Positions 16,211-24,810 are shown, numbered from the stretch's first letter. The stretch is 64,000 bases of DNA from PALSA-610 sp038239145 (GCA_038239145.1 JBBSFB010000004.1:62001-126000), one strand, 5' to 3'. Translations and numbers: made by a program. The notes: a model not told the origin generated them from the letters alone.

Positions 16211-16912
16211 GGCCCGCCTGACGATCCCGTCGAACAGGCGCTGTTGCACCGCGTCGTCGTCGGCGGTGTCCTCCGGGTGCCACTGCACCGCGAGGAGGAA
16301 CGCGCCGTCGAGCTCGAGCGCCTCGACGATGCCGTCCGCGGCGCGGCCGACGACGCGCAGCCCGTCGCCGAGTGTGTCGATCGCCTGGTGGTGGTGACAC
16401 GACGCCGTCACCTTGGTCGCGTCCATCACCTCGGCAAGCAACGAGTCGCGGTCGAGCGTGATCTCGTGTTGACGCGCGCCACCCGCCACACCCGGTTGGC
16501 CGTGTGCGGGCACGCCGGGATCTTCGGTGATGTGTTGATGCAGCGTGCCTCCCCGGGCCACGTTCAGGATCTGGATGCCGCGACAGATCGCGAGCGTCGG
16601 GACCGAACGGGCGGTGGCGGCCTCGGCCAACGCGCATTCGAAGTCGTCGTCGGCGGAATCGACGCCGTAGACGCTCGGATGCGGCTTGTCGCCGTAGCGG
16701 GCGGGGTCGACGTCGGGACCGCCGGTGAGCACGAGTGCGTCGACCCGGGCGAGGAGTTCCTTGGGGTCCTTCGCGTCGTTGACGATGACGGGCTGGCCAC
16801 CGGCGCGCAGCACCGCGTCGACGTAGCGGTAGGGGAGCGCGGCCGCGCCCGAGTACGGCCACTTGTCGGTCCGCCCGAGCCGACGGCCCGTGAGCGCCAC
16901 GATCACGGGCAC
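16202..16912 (-). CDS. Gamma-glutamyl hydrolase, class I amidotransferase-like (peptidase C26)
   Basis: A 236-residue PuuD-type hydrolase. It has L-T-G-G-P-D-V-D-P near residue 63, the nucleophile in L-A-I-C-R-G-I-Q near 103, and the catalytic His-Glu in A-V-Q-W-H-P-E. In the polyamine pathway this enzyme releases GABA from gamma-glutamyl-GABA. It follows the GS-like ligase on the same strand with a 4-base gap, which supports that role. The start is one of two close GTGs (16912 or 16906). The longer upstream frame overlaps the GS gene and is not used. Note that this cytosolic PuuD is unrelated to the urate hydroxylase of the same name. Confidence 0.85.
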   Translation of the reverse strand: MPVIVALTGRRLGRTDKWPYSGAAALPYRYVDAVLRAGGQPVIVNDAKDPKELLARVDALVLTGGPDVDPARYGDKPHPSVYGVDSADDDFECALAEAATARSVPTLAICRGIQILNVARGGTLHQHITEDPGVPAHGQPGVAGGARQHEITLDRDSLLAEVMDATKVTASCHHHQAIDTLGDGLRVVGRAADGIVEALELDGAFLLAVQWHPEDTADDDAVQQRLFDGIVRRAGS

Positions 16913-16916
16913 GGGT

Positions 16917-18299
16917 TCACCATTGGTCGAAATTCCGGCGCCGTTCCCAGTCGGTGACGGCCCGATTGAAGTGCAACCACTCCTGGCGAGCCGTGTTGAG
17001 CAGATGCTCGTGTACGCCGGCACCGAACGCGTCGGTCGCGACTTGCGATCCCGCGAACGCGTCGGTTGCCTCGACGAGGCTCGCAGGAACGCGGTCGACG
17101 TCGGTCGCGGCGTACGCATTGCCGTTGAAGCGCGGACCGGGATCAATGCCGTGTTCGATGCCGTGCAGCCCCGCCGCGATCGTGGCCGCGAACGCGAGAT
17201 ACGGATTGGCGTCGGCGCCGGGGATGCGCGACTCGAGCCGGAACGACGAGCCGTGCCCGACGAGCCGATACCCGCACGTGCGGTTGTCGACACTCCATGC
17301 GAGTGCGGTCGGCGCCCACGACTCCGGCTGGTACCGCTTGTAGGAGTTCACGGTGGGCGCGTACATCCACGCGAGCTCGCGTCCGCACGCGATCTGCCCG
17401 CCGAGCCAGCCCCGCATCGCCGGCGAGAGATGGTCGGGAGCGTCGGCGTCCCACATGAGCGCGTCGCGGCCGTCGGGCGACCACAGACTCGAGTGCACGT
17501 GGCACGACGAACCGACGTCGTCGGACGAGAACTTCGCCATGAACGTGACCGCGCGGTTGTGTTGCGCCGCGATCTCCTTCACGCCGTTCTTGTAGATCAC
17601 GTGACGGTCGGCCATCTCGACCGCGTCGGCGTAGACGAGGTTGATCTCGTGCTGACCTTTGCCCGCTTCGCCCTTGGAGAACTCGACGGGGATGCCCGCA
17701 CCGTCGATGCCGTTACGGATGTCGCGGATCAGGTACTCGTCGCGCGTCGTCTGGAGGATGTGGTAGTCCTCGACGACGAGCGAGTGGGGTGTGAGGTTCG
17801 CGAAGTCCTTCGCCGAGGCCTCCTCCAAGGACTCCCGGAAGACGAAGAACTCGAGCTCGCTCGCGAAGTTGAGGGTGAAACCGGCGGCGGCGGCCCGTTC
17901 GACCTGTCGTTGCAGGATGCGCCGGGGTGACACCTCGACCGGTGTGCCCGTCGTCTCGTCGAGGACGTCGCAGAGCACGAGCGCCGTCTTCTCGAGCCAC
18001 GGGATCGTGCGGATGGTCGTGAGGTCCGGTTGGCACGCGACGTCGCCGTAGCCCTGGTCCCAGCTCGCGAACTCGTAGCCGGGCAGCACGTTCATCTCGC
18101 TGTCGACGGCGAGGAGGTAGTTGCACATGTGCAACGGGTCGCGCCCGGCGTGCATGTGCTCGCGCCAGTACGAACCCGTGACCCGCTTGCCGACGAGCCG
18201 GCCCTGGAGATCGGGGAACGCGACGAGAACGGTGTCGACCATGCCCGCGTCGATGAACTGTTCGAGCTCCGCGGTTTGCAACATTCCTCGGGCGGTCAT
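16917..18299 (-). CDS. Glutamine-synthetase-family gamma-glutamyl-amine ligase
   Basis: A 460-residue GS-fold enzyme. Visible GS motifs are S-E-L-E-F-F-V-F (metal site, about 146), G-Q-H-E-I-N-L, S-S-C-H-V-H-S-S-L-W (nucleotide/His motif), and R-L-E-S-R-I-P-G-A-D-A-N-P-Y-L. The N-terminal D-L-Q-G-R-L-V-G-K-R-V is typical of PuuA/GlnA3-type proteins, which glutamylate polyamines or other amines rather than ammonia. It pairs with the C26 hydrolase just downstream. No PuuB/PuuC oxidase genes are adjacent. It is not the housekeeping GlnA by sequence pattern. The ATG is leaderless behind TAGGCT. Confidence 0.82.
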   Translation of the reverse strand: MTARGMLQTAELEQFIDAGMVDTVLVAFPDLQGRLVGKRVTGSYWREHMHAGRDPLHMCNYLLAVDSEMNVLPGYEFASWDQGYGDVACQPDLTTIRTIPWLEKTALVLCDVLDETTGTPVEVSPRRILQRQVERAAAAGFTLNFASELEFFVFRESLEEASAKDFANLTPHSLVVEDYHILQTTRDEYLIRDIRNGIDGAGIPVEFSKGEAGKGQHEINLVYADAVEMADRHVIYKNGVKEIAAQHNRAVTFMAKFSSDDVGSSCHVHSSLWSPDGRDALMWDADAPDHLSPAMRGWLGGQIACGRELAWMYAPTVNSYKRYQPESWAPTALAWSVDNRTCGYRLVGHGSSFRLESRIPGADANPYLAFAATIAAGLHGIEHGIDPGPRFNGNAYAATDVDRVPASLVEATDAFAGSQVATDAFGAGVHEHLLNTARQEWLHFNRAVTDWERRRNFDQW

Positions 18300-18305
18300 C
18301 CGCCC

Positions 18306-18311
18306 AGCCTA
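18306..18311 (-). promoter_or_regulatory. -10 element TAGGCT for the GS-like gene
   Basis: Read on the minus strand, the hexamer ends 6 bases before the ATG at 18299. It lies directly after the duplicated 3' end of the upstream SDR gene. Confidence 0.55.
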
Positions 18312-18352
18312 TTTACTCGGGAGTCACGCCCATTTACTCCGGCGTCACGTAG
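18311..18352. repeat. 21-bp imperfect tandem duplication over an SDR stop codon
   Basis: Units 18311-18331 and 18332-18352 agree at 16 of 21 positions. Both contain, on the minus strand, codons for V-T-P-E followed by TAA; the real stop is at 18334-18336. Confidence 0.8.
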
Positions 18353-19113
18353 GCGGCGGTGATGCCGCCGTCGACGACGAGGGAGGCGCCGGTCATGAAC
18401 GACGCGTCGTCGGACGCAAGGAAGAGGGCCGCCTTCGCCAGTTCCTCGGCCCGGCCGAGGCGGCCCATGGGGATGTGCACCAGGCGCCGGGCGCGCCGGG
18501 CCGGGTCCGACAACAGTTCCTCGAGCAGCGGGGTCTGGATCGGCCCGGGGCACAGCGCGTTGGCCCGGATTCCCTGGCGCGCGTACTCCACCGCGATCTC
18601 GCGGGTCATCGACAACACGCCGCCCTTACTCGACGTGTACGCGATCTGGGCGGTCGCCGCACCCATGAGCGCGACGAACGATGCGACGTTGACGATGCTC
18701 CCACCACCCGACGCGATCATCGCGGGGATGCCGGCCCGGCAACCCAGCCACACGCCCTTTAGGTTGATGTTCATCACCGTGTCCCAGGTCGACTCGGGCG
18801 TGTCGAGGACGCCACCGTCGTCGGCGGGGAAGATGCCCGCGTTGTTGTAGAGCACGTGCAGCGCACCAAACGTGTCGGTCGCGTGCTTCACCATCGCTTC
18901 GCAGTCGGTCCACTTGGCCACGTCGGCGCGTACGTACGTGGCCTCGCCCCCCGCGGCGCGCACCGCGTGGACCGTCGCGTGACCTGCGTCGTCGACGACA
19001 TCGGTCACGACCACCTTGGCGCCTTCGCTCGCGAACAGCTTCGCGGCCGATCGACCCATGCCGCTGCCCGCGCCGGTGATGAGGGCGACCTTCCCCTCGA
19101 GCCTTCCGGTCAT
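18334..19113 (-). CDS. SDR-family oxidoreductase
   Basis: A 259-residue classical SDR with T-G-A-G-S-G-M-G (about 14-21), V-V-V-T-D-V after strand 2 (acidic residue, NAD(H) preference), Y-N-N-A-G near 91 and Y-T-S-S-K near 159. It closely resembles 3-alpha/7-alpha-type hydroxysteroid and other alcohol dehydrogenases in general pattern; the substrate is not known. Its ATG overlaps the TGA of the membrane-protein gene upstream (TCATGA on the plus strand), so the two are co-translated. The C-terminus (A-A-Y-V-T-P-E) is the part duplicated in the downstream repeat. Confidence 0.85.
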   Translation of the reverse strand: MTGRLEGKVALITGAGSGMGRSAAKLFASEGAKVVVTDVVDDAGHATVHAVRAAGGEATYVRADVAKWTDCEAMVKHATDTFGALHVLYNNAGIFPADDGGVLDTPESTWDTVMNINLKGVWLGCRAGIPAMIASGGGSIVNVASFVALMGAATAQIAYTSSKGGVLSMTREIAVEYARQGIRANALCPGPIQTPLLEELLSDPARRARRLVHIPMGRLGRAEELAKAALFLASDDASFMTGASLVVDGGITAAYVTPE

Positions 19114-19790
19114 GACGTCACCTTCTGGTAGTCGCGCGGCCCCTCGACGACCTCGAGTTGCAGCGCCTGCGTGAAACAGGAGTTGAGACGCGGCGTGCTC
19201 TCTCGCACGTAGTCGTCCATGTTGGTCGTGATCGGCGTGATGGCGTTGCTCGCCGGATAGATGAACTGCACGCGCGCGTTCGGGTCGGTCGATGTTGCCA
19301 GCGCGGCGAGGGAATCGGCGTACGTGACGCGCGCGTCGATCATGCGGGCCCAGTCCTTCGTCCAGCCCGCGAGCCCGGCCGCCTGCGTCGACGACTTCGG
19401 GTGCACCGTCACGATCTGGGCCACCATCGCCCGCAGGAGCACGTTCTCGGCGCGGATGCGGGTCGCGCGCTCGGTGCCGTTCCCGCGGGGGTCCGGATCG
19501 GGGAGGTCTTTCAACTTCGTTTGGGCCTGGTCACACGCGGCGGAGACCGCCGCCGCCGAGGTGGTGTCGACCTTCTCCGGCGATTTCGAGCCGACGAGGG
19601 TCCACCCGAGGATGATCCCGATACAGAGGATCAACACGAACAGCGTGAGGATGATGAATTCCCACGGCGCGTGCTTGCGTTTCGACCGAGGCTCGGGGTC
19701 GTAGTGCACGGCGCCGTTCGAGTGCGGGCCCTCGAATGTCGGCGGTGCCGGCGCATCCGCGGCTATCGGCTCCAGGGGCTCGTCGGGCAC
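19110..19790 (-). CDS. Single-pass membrane protein of unknown function
   Basis: A 226-residue protein with a Pro/acid-rich cytoplasmic N-terminus (about 1-40), basic R-S-K-R-K-H, then one hydrophobic segment (about 46-66, W-E-F-I-I-L-T-L-F-V-L-I-L-C-I-G) and an extracytoplasmic region of about 155 residues. I recognise no domain. The GTG start has CGAGGA about 8 bases upstream. It is translationally coupled to the SDR after it, although a functional link is not obvious. Confidence 0.6.
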   Translation of the reverse strand: MPDEPLEPIAADAPAPPTFEGPHSNGAVHYDPEPRSKRKHAPWEFIILTLFVLILCIGIILGWTLVGSKSPEKVDTTSAAAVSAACDQAQTKLKDLPDPDPRGNGTERATRIRAENVLLRAMVAQIVTVHPKSSTQAAGLAGWTKDWARMIDARVTYADSLAALATSTDPNARVQFIYPASNAITPITTNMDDYVRESTPRLNSCFTQALQLEVVEGPRDYQKVTS

Positions 19791-19872
19791 TGCTGCATCC
19801 TCGCTTCACACCCGCCCCATTGGCGAACCGAAGCCCCCAAAACCCCACCAACTGTGGTGCGACTTTTCGGGG

Positions 19873-20361
19873 TCAGGTGAGGTCGAGGAGCATGGTCAGG
19901 GCGGTGCCGTGGTCCTTGACGACCTCGAAACCGTTGCGCACGTACAGGCGCTTGGCCGGATTCGCGGGATTGACGCTCAGGCTGATGGCAGACACCCGGT
20001 CGCGCTCGGCCCGGGCGATCAGCGAACCGAGGAGCAACGTGCCGACGCGCTGGCCCCGGAATTCCGGAAACACACCGATCGCGAGCTCGGGCACGTCATC
20101 GGCGACGTATCCGTACCCGGGCAGCTCCGCGGTGAACAAACGCAACCAGGCGGCCCCGATCGGTTCGTCACGCCGATCGAGCGCGTACAACGCGAAGTCG
20201 CCGGTGCGACCCCAGTCGGTCACGTAGCGGGCGTTCTCCGGTACGGCCATGACGCTCTCGAGCGCCGGTCGCTCCTCTGCCCCGTCGTCGTGCCAGTTCA
20301 CCGCTTCGTAGAGCATCTCGGCGAGGAACGCGGGATCTGCATGCGCGCTGAGCCGGAACAC
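19873..20361 (-). CDS. GNAT-family N-acetyltransferase
   Basis: A 162-residue GNAT protein. The acetyl-CoA loop is seen as I-G-V-F-P-E-F-R-G-Q-R-V-G-T-L-L-L (about 93-110), followed by L-S-V-N-P-A-N-P-A-K-R-L-Y-V-R-N-G-F-E, the standard motif B. It transfers acetyl from acetyl-CoA to an unknown amine. It starts with GTG, leaderless, from a -10 that overlaps that of the divergent S33 hydrolase gene; only 21 bp separate the two start codons. Confidence 0.85.
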   Translation of the reverse strand: MFRLSAHADPAFLAEMLYEAVNWHDDGAEERPALESVMAVPENARYVTDWGRTGDFALYALDRRDEPIGAAWLRLFTAELPGYGYVADDVPELAIGVFPEFRGQRVGTLLLGSLIARAERDRVSAISLSVNPANPAKRLYVRNGFEVVKDHGTALTMLLDLT

Positions 20362-20367
20362 GCCACC

Positions 20368-20373
20368 AGCCTA
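20368..20373 (-). promoter_or_regulatory. -10 element TAGGCT of the GNAT gene, overlapping the divergent -10
   Basis: Six bases before the GTG at 20361. Bases 20372-20373 are shared with the plus-strand -10 TAGGGT, within the palindrome CCTAGG. Confidence 0.6.
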
Positions 20374-20377
20374 GGGT
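20372..20377 (+). promoter_or_regulatory. -10 element TAGGGT of the S33 hydrolase gene
   Basis: It ends 5 bases before the ATG at 20383. It overlaps the minus-strand -10 by two bases, so polymerase cannot occupy both. Confidence 0.6.
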
Positions 20378-20382
20378 GAGGT

Positions 20383-21855
20383 ATGGGTCGGCGAGGGTCC
20401 GTCGCGGTCGTCGTCGTACTCCTCGCCGTTGTCGCCGGCGCGTGTGCGGGGAGTGGACCGGTCGTTGCGCTCCGCAACGAGCGCACAGGCACGATCGCGT
20501 GGTCGCCCTGCACCGAGATCGAGTGCGCGACCCTGTCCGTCCCGCTCGACTTCCGCAAGCCCGACGGCACCCGCATCGGCATCGCCCTCGCGCGCCTCCC
20601 GGCCCGCAAGAAACAACCGCTCGGGGTCATCTTCACGAATCCCGGCGGCCCGGGTGGCTCGGGTGTCGACTTCCTGCGCGAAGCCGACAGCTTCTTTCCC
20701 GCGATAATCCGCGACTCGTTCGACCTGGTGTCGTGGGATCCGCGCGGGGTCGGGGCCAGCGCGCCGATCCAGTGCGGCACCGAGCTCGACTCGTTCTACG
20801 CCGTCGACCATGATCCGCAGACCCCCGCTGCGGTGGCGCAGAACGTGGCCGCGTCCCGGGCCCTCGTCGCCACGTGTGCGAAGAACAGCGGCGCCGTCCT
20901 CCCGTTCGTCTCCACGCAGGCCACCGTCCACGACATGGACGCGATCCGGGCTGCGATGGGTGTCGCCAAGATCAACTACGTGGGTTTCTCCTACGGCACG
21001 CTGATCGGCGCGGTCTACGCCGACATGTACCCGACCCACGTGCGGGCGATGGTGCTCGACGGCGCCGTAGACCCAGCCCGCACGTCGGCCGCCAGCACGG
21101 TCGACCAGGCCAAGAGCTTCGATGCCGACCTCGACGCCTTCTTCGCTCACTGCCGGACCGACACCAAATGTTCGTTCGCGCACGGCGGCGATCCCGCGAC
21201 CGCGTACACCGATCTCGCGCACACGGTCGAGCAGGAACCGATCCCGGCCGTGGTCAAAGGTGAGCACCGCACCCTCGGGTCGGGGGAGTTCGACCTCGGC
21301 GTCGCGAGCGCGCTGTATTCCGGCGCCGACGGCTACGACGATCTCGCGTCCGCACTCGCGCAGGCAGCCCGCGGCGTCGGCGACCAGATGCTCGCGCTCA
21401 CCGATGCGTACACCGGCCGTACGACGGGAGGGAAGTACTCGAACGAGACGGCCGGACTCTACGCGGTTGGCTGCATCGACTCGCCGAACCCGACCACGAC
21501 CGCGGCGGTGCAAGAGCTCGCGAACAGTACGGCCAAGGTTGCGCCGCACTTCGGTGCGTCGACCGTGTGGCTCGGATTGCCGTGCACGTTCTGGCCGGTG
21601 CGGGCCGAGGGCAAGCCCGCGCCGATCCGTGCGCCCGGCGCGCCGCCGATCGTCGTAGTCGGAACGGTCCACGATCCGGCGACGCCCTACTCGTGGGCGC
21701 AGGCGCTCGCGTCGCAGCTGAAGTCGGGCCGACTGATCACTGCCGCGGGTGCGAGCCACACCTCGTACGGTCGTGGCGACGGCTGCGTCGACGGGACGGT
21801 CGACGACTACCTCATCGACCTGAAGACCCCGGCCGTCCGAACCCAGTGCGCGTGA
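20383..21855 (+). CDS. Secreted alpha/beta hydrolase, S33 tripeptidyl-aminopeptidase type
   Basis: A 490-residue protein with a signal peptide (R-R-G-S then a hydrophobic stretch to about residue 22) ending V-A-G-A-C, which could be a lipobox, though Ala at -3 is weak. The fold shows N-P-G-G-P-G-G-S-G oxyanion loop, nucleophile elbow G-F-S-Y-G near 205, and a C-terminal TAP-like domain with the acid in G-T-V-H-D-P-A-T-P and the His in G-A-S-H-T-S-Y-G. Homologues in actinobacteria are exported peptidases releasing N-terminal tripeptides. The start is leaderless from a bidirectional promoter shared with the GNAT gene. Confidence 0.85.
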   Translation: MGRRGSVAVVVVLLAVVAGACAGSGPVVALRNERTGTIAWSPCTEIECATLSVPLDFRKPDGTRIGIALARLPARKKQPLGVIFTNPGGPGGSGVDFLREADSFFPAIIRDSFDLVSWDPRGVGASAPIQCGTELDSFYAVDHDPQTPAAVAQNVAASRALVATCAKNSGAVLPFVSTQATVHDMDAIRAAMGVAKINYVGFSYGTLIGAVYADMYPTHVRAMVLDGAVDPARTSAASTVDQAKSFDADLDAFFAHCRTDTKCSFAHGGDPATAYTDLAHTVEQEPIPAVVKGEHRTLGSGEFDLGVASALYSGADGYDDLASALAQAARGVGDQMLALTDAYTGRTTGGKYSNETAGLYAVGCIDSPNPTTTAAVQELANSTAKVAPHFGASTVWLGLPCTFWPVRAEGKPAPIRAPGAPPIVVVGTVHDPATPYSWAQALASQLKSGRLITAAGASHTSYGRGDGCVDGTVDDYLIDLKTPAVRTQCA

Positions 21856-21866
21856 TCTGGATCACG
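21851..21866. terminator. Short inverted repeat between convergent stops
   Basis: CGTGAT and ATCACG flank four bases. The repeat lies across the end of the S33 hydrolase gene and the end of the convergent amidohydrolase gene, and supplies stop triplets on both strands. Confidence 0.35.
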
Positions 21867-23058
21867 TGATGTCGAGCGAGAGCATGCGGATCGCGTTGCC
21901 CCGCATGATCTTGTAGATCTGCTCGTCGGTAAGTCCCTTCACCATCGACTCCGCGATCTCCTTGGTGTCGGGCCAGGTCGAGTCGGTGTGCGGGTAGTCG
22001 GTCTCGAACGTGATGTTGTCGACACCCACGCGGTCGAGCGACTCGAGTCCGTGCCGGTCGCGGAAGAAGCAGCCGTAGATCTGGCGGTAGTAGTACGTCG
22101 ACGGCGGCTCGGGCACAAGGTCCTTCACGCCGCCCCACGCGCGATGCTCGCGCCACACGTCGTCGGCCCGTTCCAACACGTACGGCAGCCAGCCGATCTG
22201 TCCCTCCGAGTACGCGAGCTTCAGCGTCGGGAACGTCACGAGCTTGCCCGAGAAGAGGAAGTCGGAGAGCGAGGCCATTGCGTTGTTGAAGCTGAGCGTC
22301 GCCGCGACCGCGACGGGCGCGTCGCCGGAGGTGGCCGGCATCTGCGACGACGAACCGATGTGCATGCACACGACGGTGTCGGTCTCCTGGCACGCGGCGA
22401 AGAACGGGTCCCACTCGCCCGAGTGGATCGACGGGAGCCCCAGCTTGGGTGGGATCTCGCTGAAGCACACCGCGTGCACGCCGCGGGCCGCGTTACGCCT
22501 GACCTCGGCCGCCGCGAGCTGCGCGTCCCACAACGGGATCAACGTGAGTGGGATGAGGCGTCCGCCGCTGTCGCCGCACCATTCCTCAACCATCCAGTCG
22601 TTGTACGCGTGCACGCACGCCTCCGCGAGCTCACGGTCCTTGGCCTCGAGGAACGTCTGCCCGCAAAAGCGGGGGAACGTCGGGAAGCAGAGCGACGATT
22701 CGACCCAGTTCATCTCCATGTCGTCGATCCGGGCCTTCGGGTCGTAACACCCCGGGCGCATCTCGTCGTAGGTGATGGGCGACATCGTCATGTCGTCGCG
22801 GTCGAAGCCGACCGCGGCCACGTGGCGCTTGTTGATGTAGACGAGGTCCTCGTAGACCCAACAGTCGGCCTTCGGGCCGGTCTCGTCGAAGGATTGCTCG
22901 TAGACGCCACCGCCGATGTGCTTCATGACGCCGATGCCGCGGCGTTCCGCGTGCGGCCCGCGTTCCCGGAACTTCGCCGGCAGCCAGCGCTCGAAGAGGT
23001 GCGCGGGCTCGACGACGTGATCGTCGACGCTGATGATCTTGGGGAGCTCCGCGGGCAT
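21862..23058 (-). CDS. Amidohydrolase, COG2159 (ACMSD-like) family
   Basis: A 398-residue TIM-barrel metal-dependent hydrolase/decarboxylase. It opens I-S-V-D-D-H-V-V-E-P with the D-x-H metal pair, has C-M-H-I-G-S-S-S mid-protein, and E-T-D-Y-P-H-T-D-S near the end, where the Asp would be the last metal ligand. It resembles the protein at 29062-30339 throughout. The ATG at 23058 was chosen because AGGAGA lies 8 bases upstream; an earlier in-frame GTG has no such site. A TAGGAT element about 80 bases upstream may be its -10. The reaction is unknown. Confidence 0.82.
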   Translation of the reverse strand: MPAELPKIISVDDHVVEPAHLFERWLPAKFRERGPHAERRGIGVMKHIGGGVYEQSFDETGPKADCWVYEDLVYINKRHVAAVGFDRDDMTMSPITYDEMRPGCYDPKARIDDMEMNWVESSLCFPTFPRFCGQTFLEAKDRELAEACVHAYNDWMVEEWCGDSGGRLIPLTLIPLWDAQLAAAEVRRNAARGVHAVCFSEIPPKLGLPSIHSGEWDPFFAACQETDTVVCMHIGSSSQMPATSGDAPVAVAATLSFNNAMASLSDFLFSGKLVTFPTLKLAYSEGQIGWLPYVLERADDVWREHRAWGGVKDLVPEPPSTYYYRQIYGCFFRDRHGLESLDRVGVDNITFETDYPHTDSTWPDTKEIAESMVKGLTDEQIYKIMRGNAIRMLSLDIT

Positions 23059-23183
23059 TGCGCATCTCCTGGCAATGTCGGCGCCGGGAATATCGGGCAC
23101 CGGGTGGCGAATGTCGGTGATCGGGTGCCGCTGATCCTAGAGAGGGCCTTGAGGTCGGCACGACGTCGGTCGACAACAAGGGT

Positions 23184-23633
23184 GTGGCGCACGGAAGCGC
23201 AAGTGCAGTGAACCCGGCCGGCGAGTACTGCCCGAGCCCGGGGACCGCGAACTGGAGCCTGGCCGCGGCGACGGGCTGGGCCGTGCTCGCGCTCGGGTGG
23301 CGCGATCTCACCCTTTTCTTCCCGGCCGCGATGTGTTTCACGCTCTGGCTGCAGTGCCGCCAGAAGATCGTGGTCGAAGGCCGGTCCGCCTACCGGATCG
23401 GTCTGCGGCCGGTGCTCCTCGACCTTTCCACCGCGGAGATCGTGTGCGACGGCGGGCCCTGGTGGCAGGAGCTGTTCTTCTTGGGCCGCAGCCTCCAACT
23501 CCGTGACGCCGACGGGCACCGGCTGTACCTCGAGTCGTGGCTCTGGGATGCGAACACGCGGGAGGCCTTCGTCGCTGTGGCCGCGCGGCACGGATCGCGA
23601 GCCGACAATCCGGGTGGCGACCCGGCGTCGTAG
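23184..23633 (+). CDS. Small membrane protein, possibly PH-like
   Basis: A 149-residue protein with one or two hydrophobic segments (about 24-55, including A-V-L-A-L-G-W and L-T-L-F-F-P-A-A-M-C-F-T-L-W-L) followed by a beta-rich soluble part (I-V-V-E-G-R-S-A-Y-R-I-G-L-R-P). That arrangement is common in actinobacterial PH-domain-like membrane proteins, but I cannot confirm it. The GTG at 23184 is uncertain; another GTG at 23208 is possible. It is divergent from the amidohydrolase. Confidence 0.45.
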   Translation: MAHGSASAVNPAGEYCPSPGTANWSLAAATGWAVLALGWRDLTLFFPAAMCFTLWLQCRQKIVVEGRSAYRIGLRPVLLDLSTAEIVCDGGPWWQELFFLGRSLQLRDADGHRLYLESWLWDANTREAFVAVAARHGSRADNPGGDPAS

Positions 23634-23646
23634 CGGCCGGCACTCG

Positions 23647-23652
23647 TAGACT
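23647..23652 (+). promoter_or_regulatory. -10 element TAGACT for the acyl-CoA dehydrogenase pair
   Basis: It ends 9 bases before the GTG at 23662; there is no ribosome-binding site. Confidence 0.5.
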
Positions 23653-23661
23653 CCCCGCTTC

Positions 23662-24810
23662 GTGGAGCTGCGCTATTCGGATGCCGACGAATCGTTTCGT
23701 GCCGAGCTGCACGCGTGGCTCGAGGTCGAACTGCCCGCGCTGGCGCCCCCACCGCCCCGTGACGCGTGGTCGGAACGGCGCAAGTGGGACACCGACTGGC
23801 AGCGCCGGCTCTTCGACGCCGGGTACGCGGGATTGCACTGGCCCAAGGAGTACGGGGGTCGGGGCGCGTCGCCCACCGAGCAGCTGATCTTCTACGAAGA
23901 GACCGCCCGGGCCCGGGCGCCGTACGTCGGCGTGAACTTCGTGGGAACGTTGCACGCAGGCCCGACGCTGATCGAAGAGGGCACCGACGAGCAGAAGGCT
24001 GCTCACCTCCCCAAGATCCTGTGCGGGGACGAGGTCTGGTGCCAAGGGTTCTCCGAGCCCGGCGCCGGTTCCGATCTCGCGTCGTTGCGCACGCACGCCG
24101 ATCGCGACGGCGACGACTACGTGCTGAACGGGCAGAAGATCTGGTGCTCGTTCGGGCAGATCGCCGACGTAGGCGAGTTCCTCGTGCGCACCGATCCCGA
24201 AGCGCCGAAGCACCGCGGCATCTCCTGGTTGATCCTGCCGATGGACCTACCCGGCATCGAGGTGCGGCCGCTCAAGACCGTGCTCGGCAGCTCCGAGTTC
24301 GCAGAGGTGTTCCTCACCGACGTGCGCGTCCCCGTGGCGAATCGCGTGGGCGACGAGAACGACGGCTGGCGCGTCACCAACGTGACGCTGAAGTACGAAC
24401 GGGGCACCGCGTTCGTGAGCGAGTTGGTCGACTCGATCCGGCTCTGCGAAGACCTCGCGCGCGGCGAGATCGTCGACCTCGATCACGGCAACATCCGCGC
24501 GGAGCTCGGGCGCAGCATCGCCGACTTCGACGCGCTGTGGGCGCTCACCAAGCGCAACGTCTCCCAGGCCACGCGCGGTACGAGCGGTGCGGGCGCGATG
24601 GTCATGAAGCTCGCATACTCCGAGGCGCGCCAACGCTTCGGCGACCTGTGCCTGAAGGCCTTGGGCCGGGACGCGCTGCACGTCGACGACAACGAGTACG
24701 TCGAGGAGCGCTTGCGCACGCTGGCCCTCACGATCGCTGCGGGCGCCTCGCAGATCCAGCGCAACATCATCGGCGAACGCATCCTCGGACTGCCCCGGGA
24801 GCCGCGGTAA
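23662..24810 (+). CDS. Acyl-CoA dehydrogenase, alpha-type subunit of a heteromeric pair
   Basis: A 382-residue acyl-CoA dehydrogenase with G-F-S-E-P-G-A-G-S-D-L-A-S-L (about 129), L-N-G-Q-K-I-W-C-S and the C-terminal Q-I-Q-R-N-I-I-G-E-R. The usual catalytic Glu ahead of G-x-T/S near the C-terminus is missing: the sequence is T-I-A-A-G-A-S. E246 in L-K-Y-E-R-G lies where some FadE subunits place their catalytic Glu instead. It is followed with a 1-base overlap (TAATG) by a shorter dehydrogenase-like gene, the layout of actinobacterial alpha2-beta2 FadE complexes acting on sterol-type side chains. Confidence 0.85.
   Translation: MELRYSDADESFRAELHAWLEVELPALAPPPPRDAWSERRKWDTDWQRRLFDAGYAGLHWPKEYGGRGASPTEQLIFYEETARARAPYVGVNFVGTLHAGPTLIEEGTDEQKAAHLPKILCGDEVWCQGFSEPGAGSDLASLRTHADRDGDDYVLNGQKIWCSFGQIADVGEFLVRTDPEAPKHRGISWLILPMDLPGIEVRPLKTVLGSSEFAEVFLTDVRVPVANRVGDENDGWRVTNVTLKYERGTAFVSELVDSIRLCEDLARGEIVDLDHGNIRAELGRSIADFDALWALTKRNVSQATRGTSGAGAMVMKLAYSEARQRFGDLCLKALGRDALHVDDNEYVEERLRTLALTIAAGASQIQRNIIGERILGLPREPR

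Noticed and set aside
21862..23058. Start of the amidohydrolase at an upstream GTG (23100)
   Set aside because: The ATG at 23058 has AGGAGA at the correct distance and begins the conserved part of the family.
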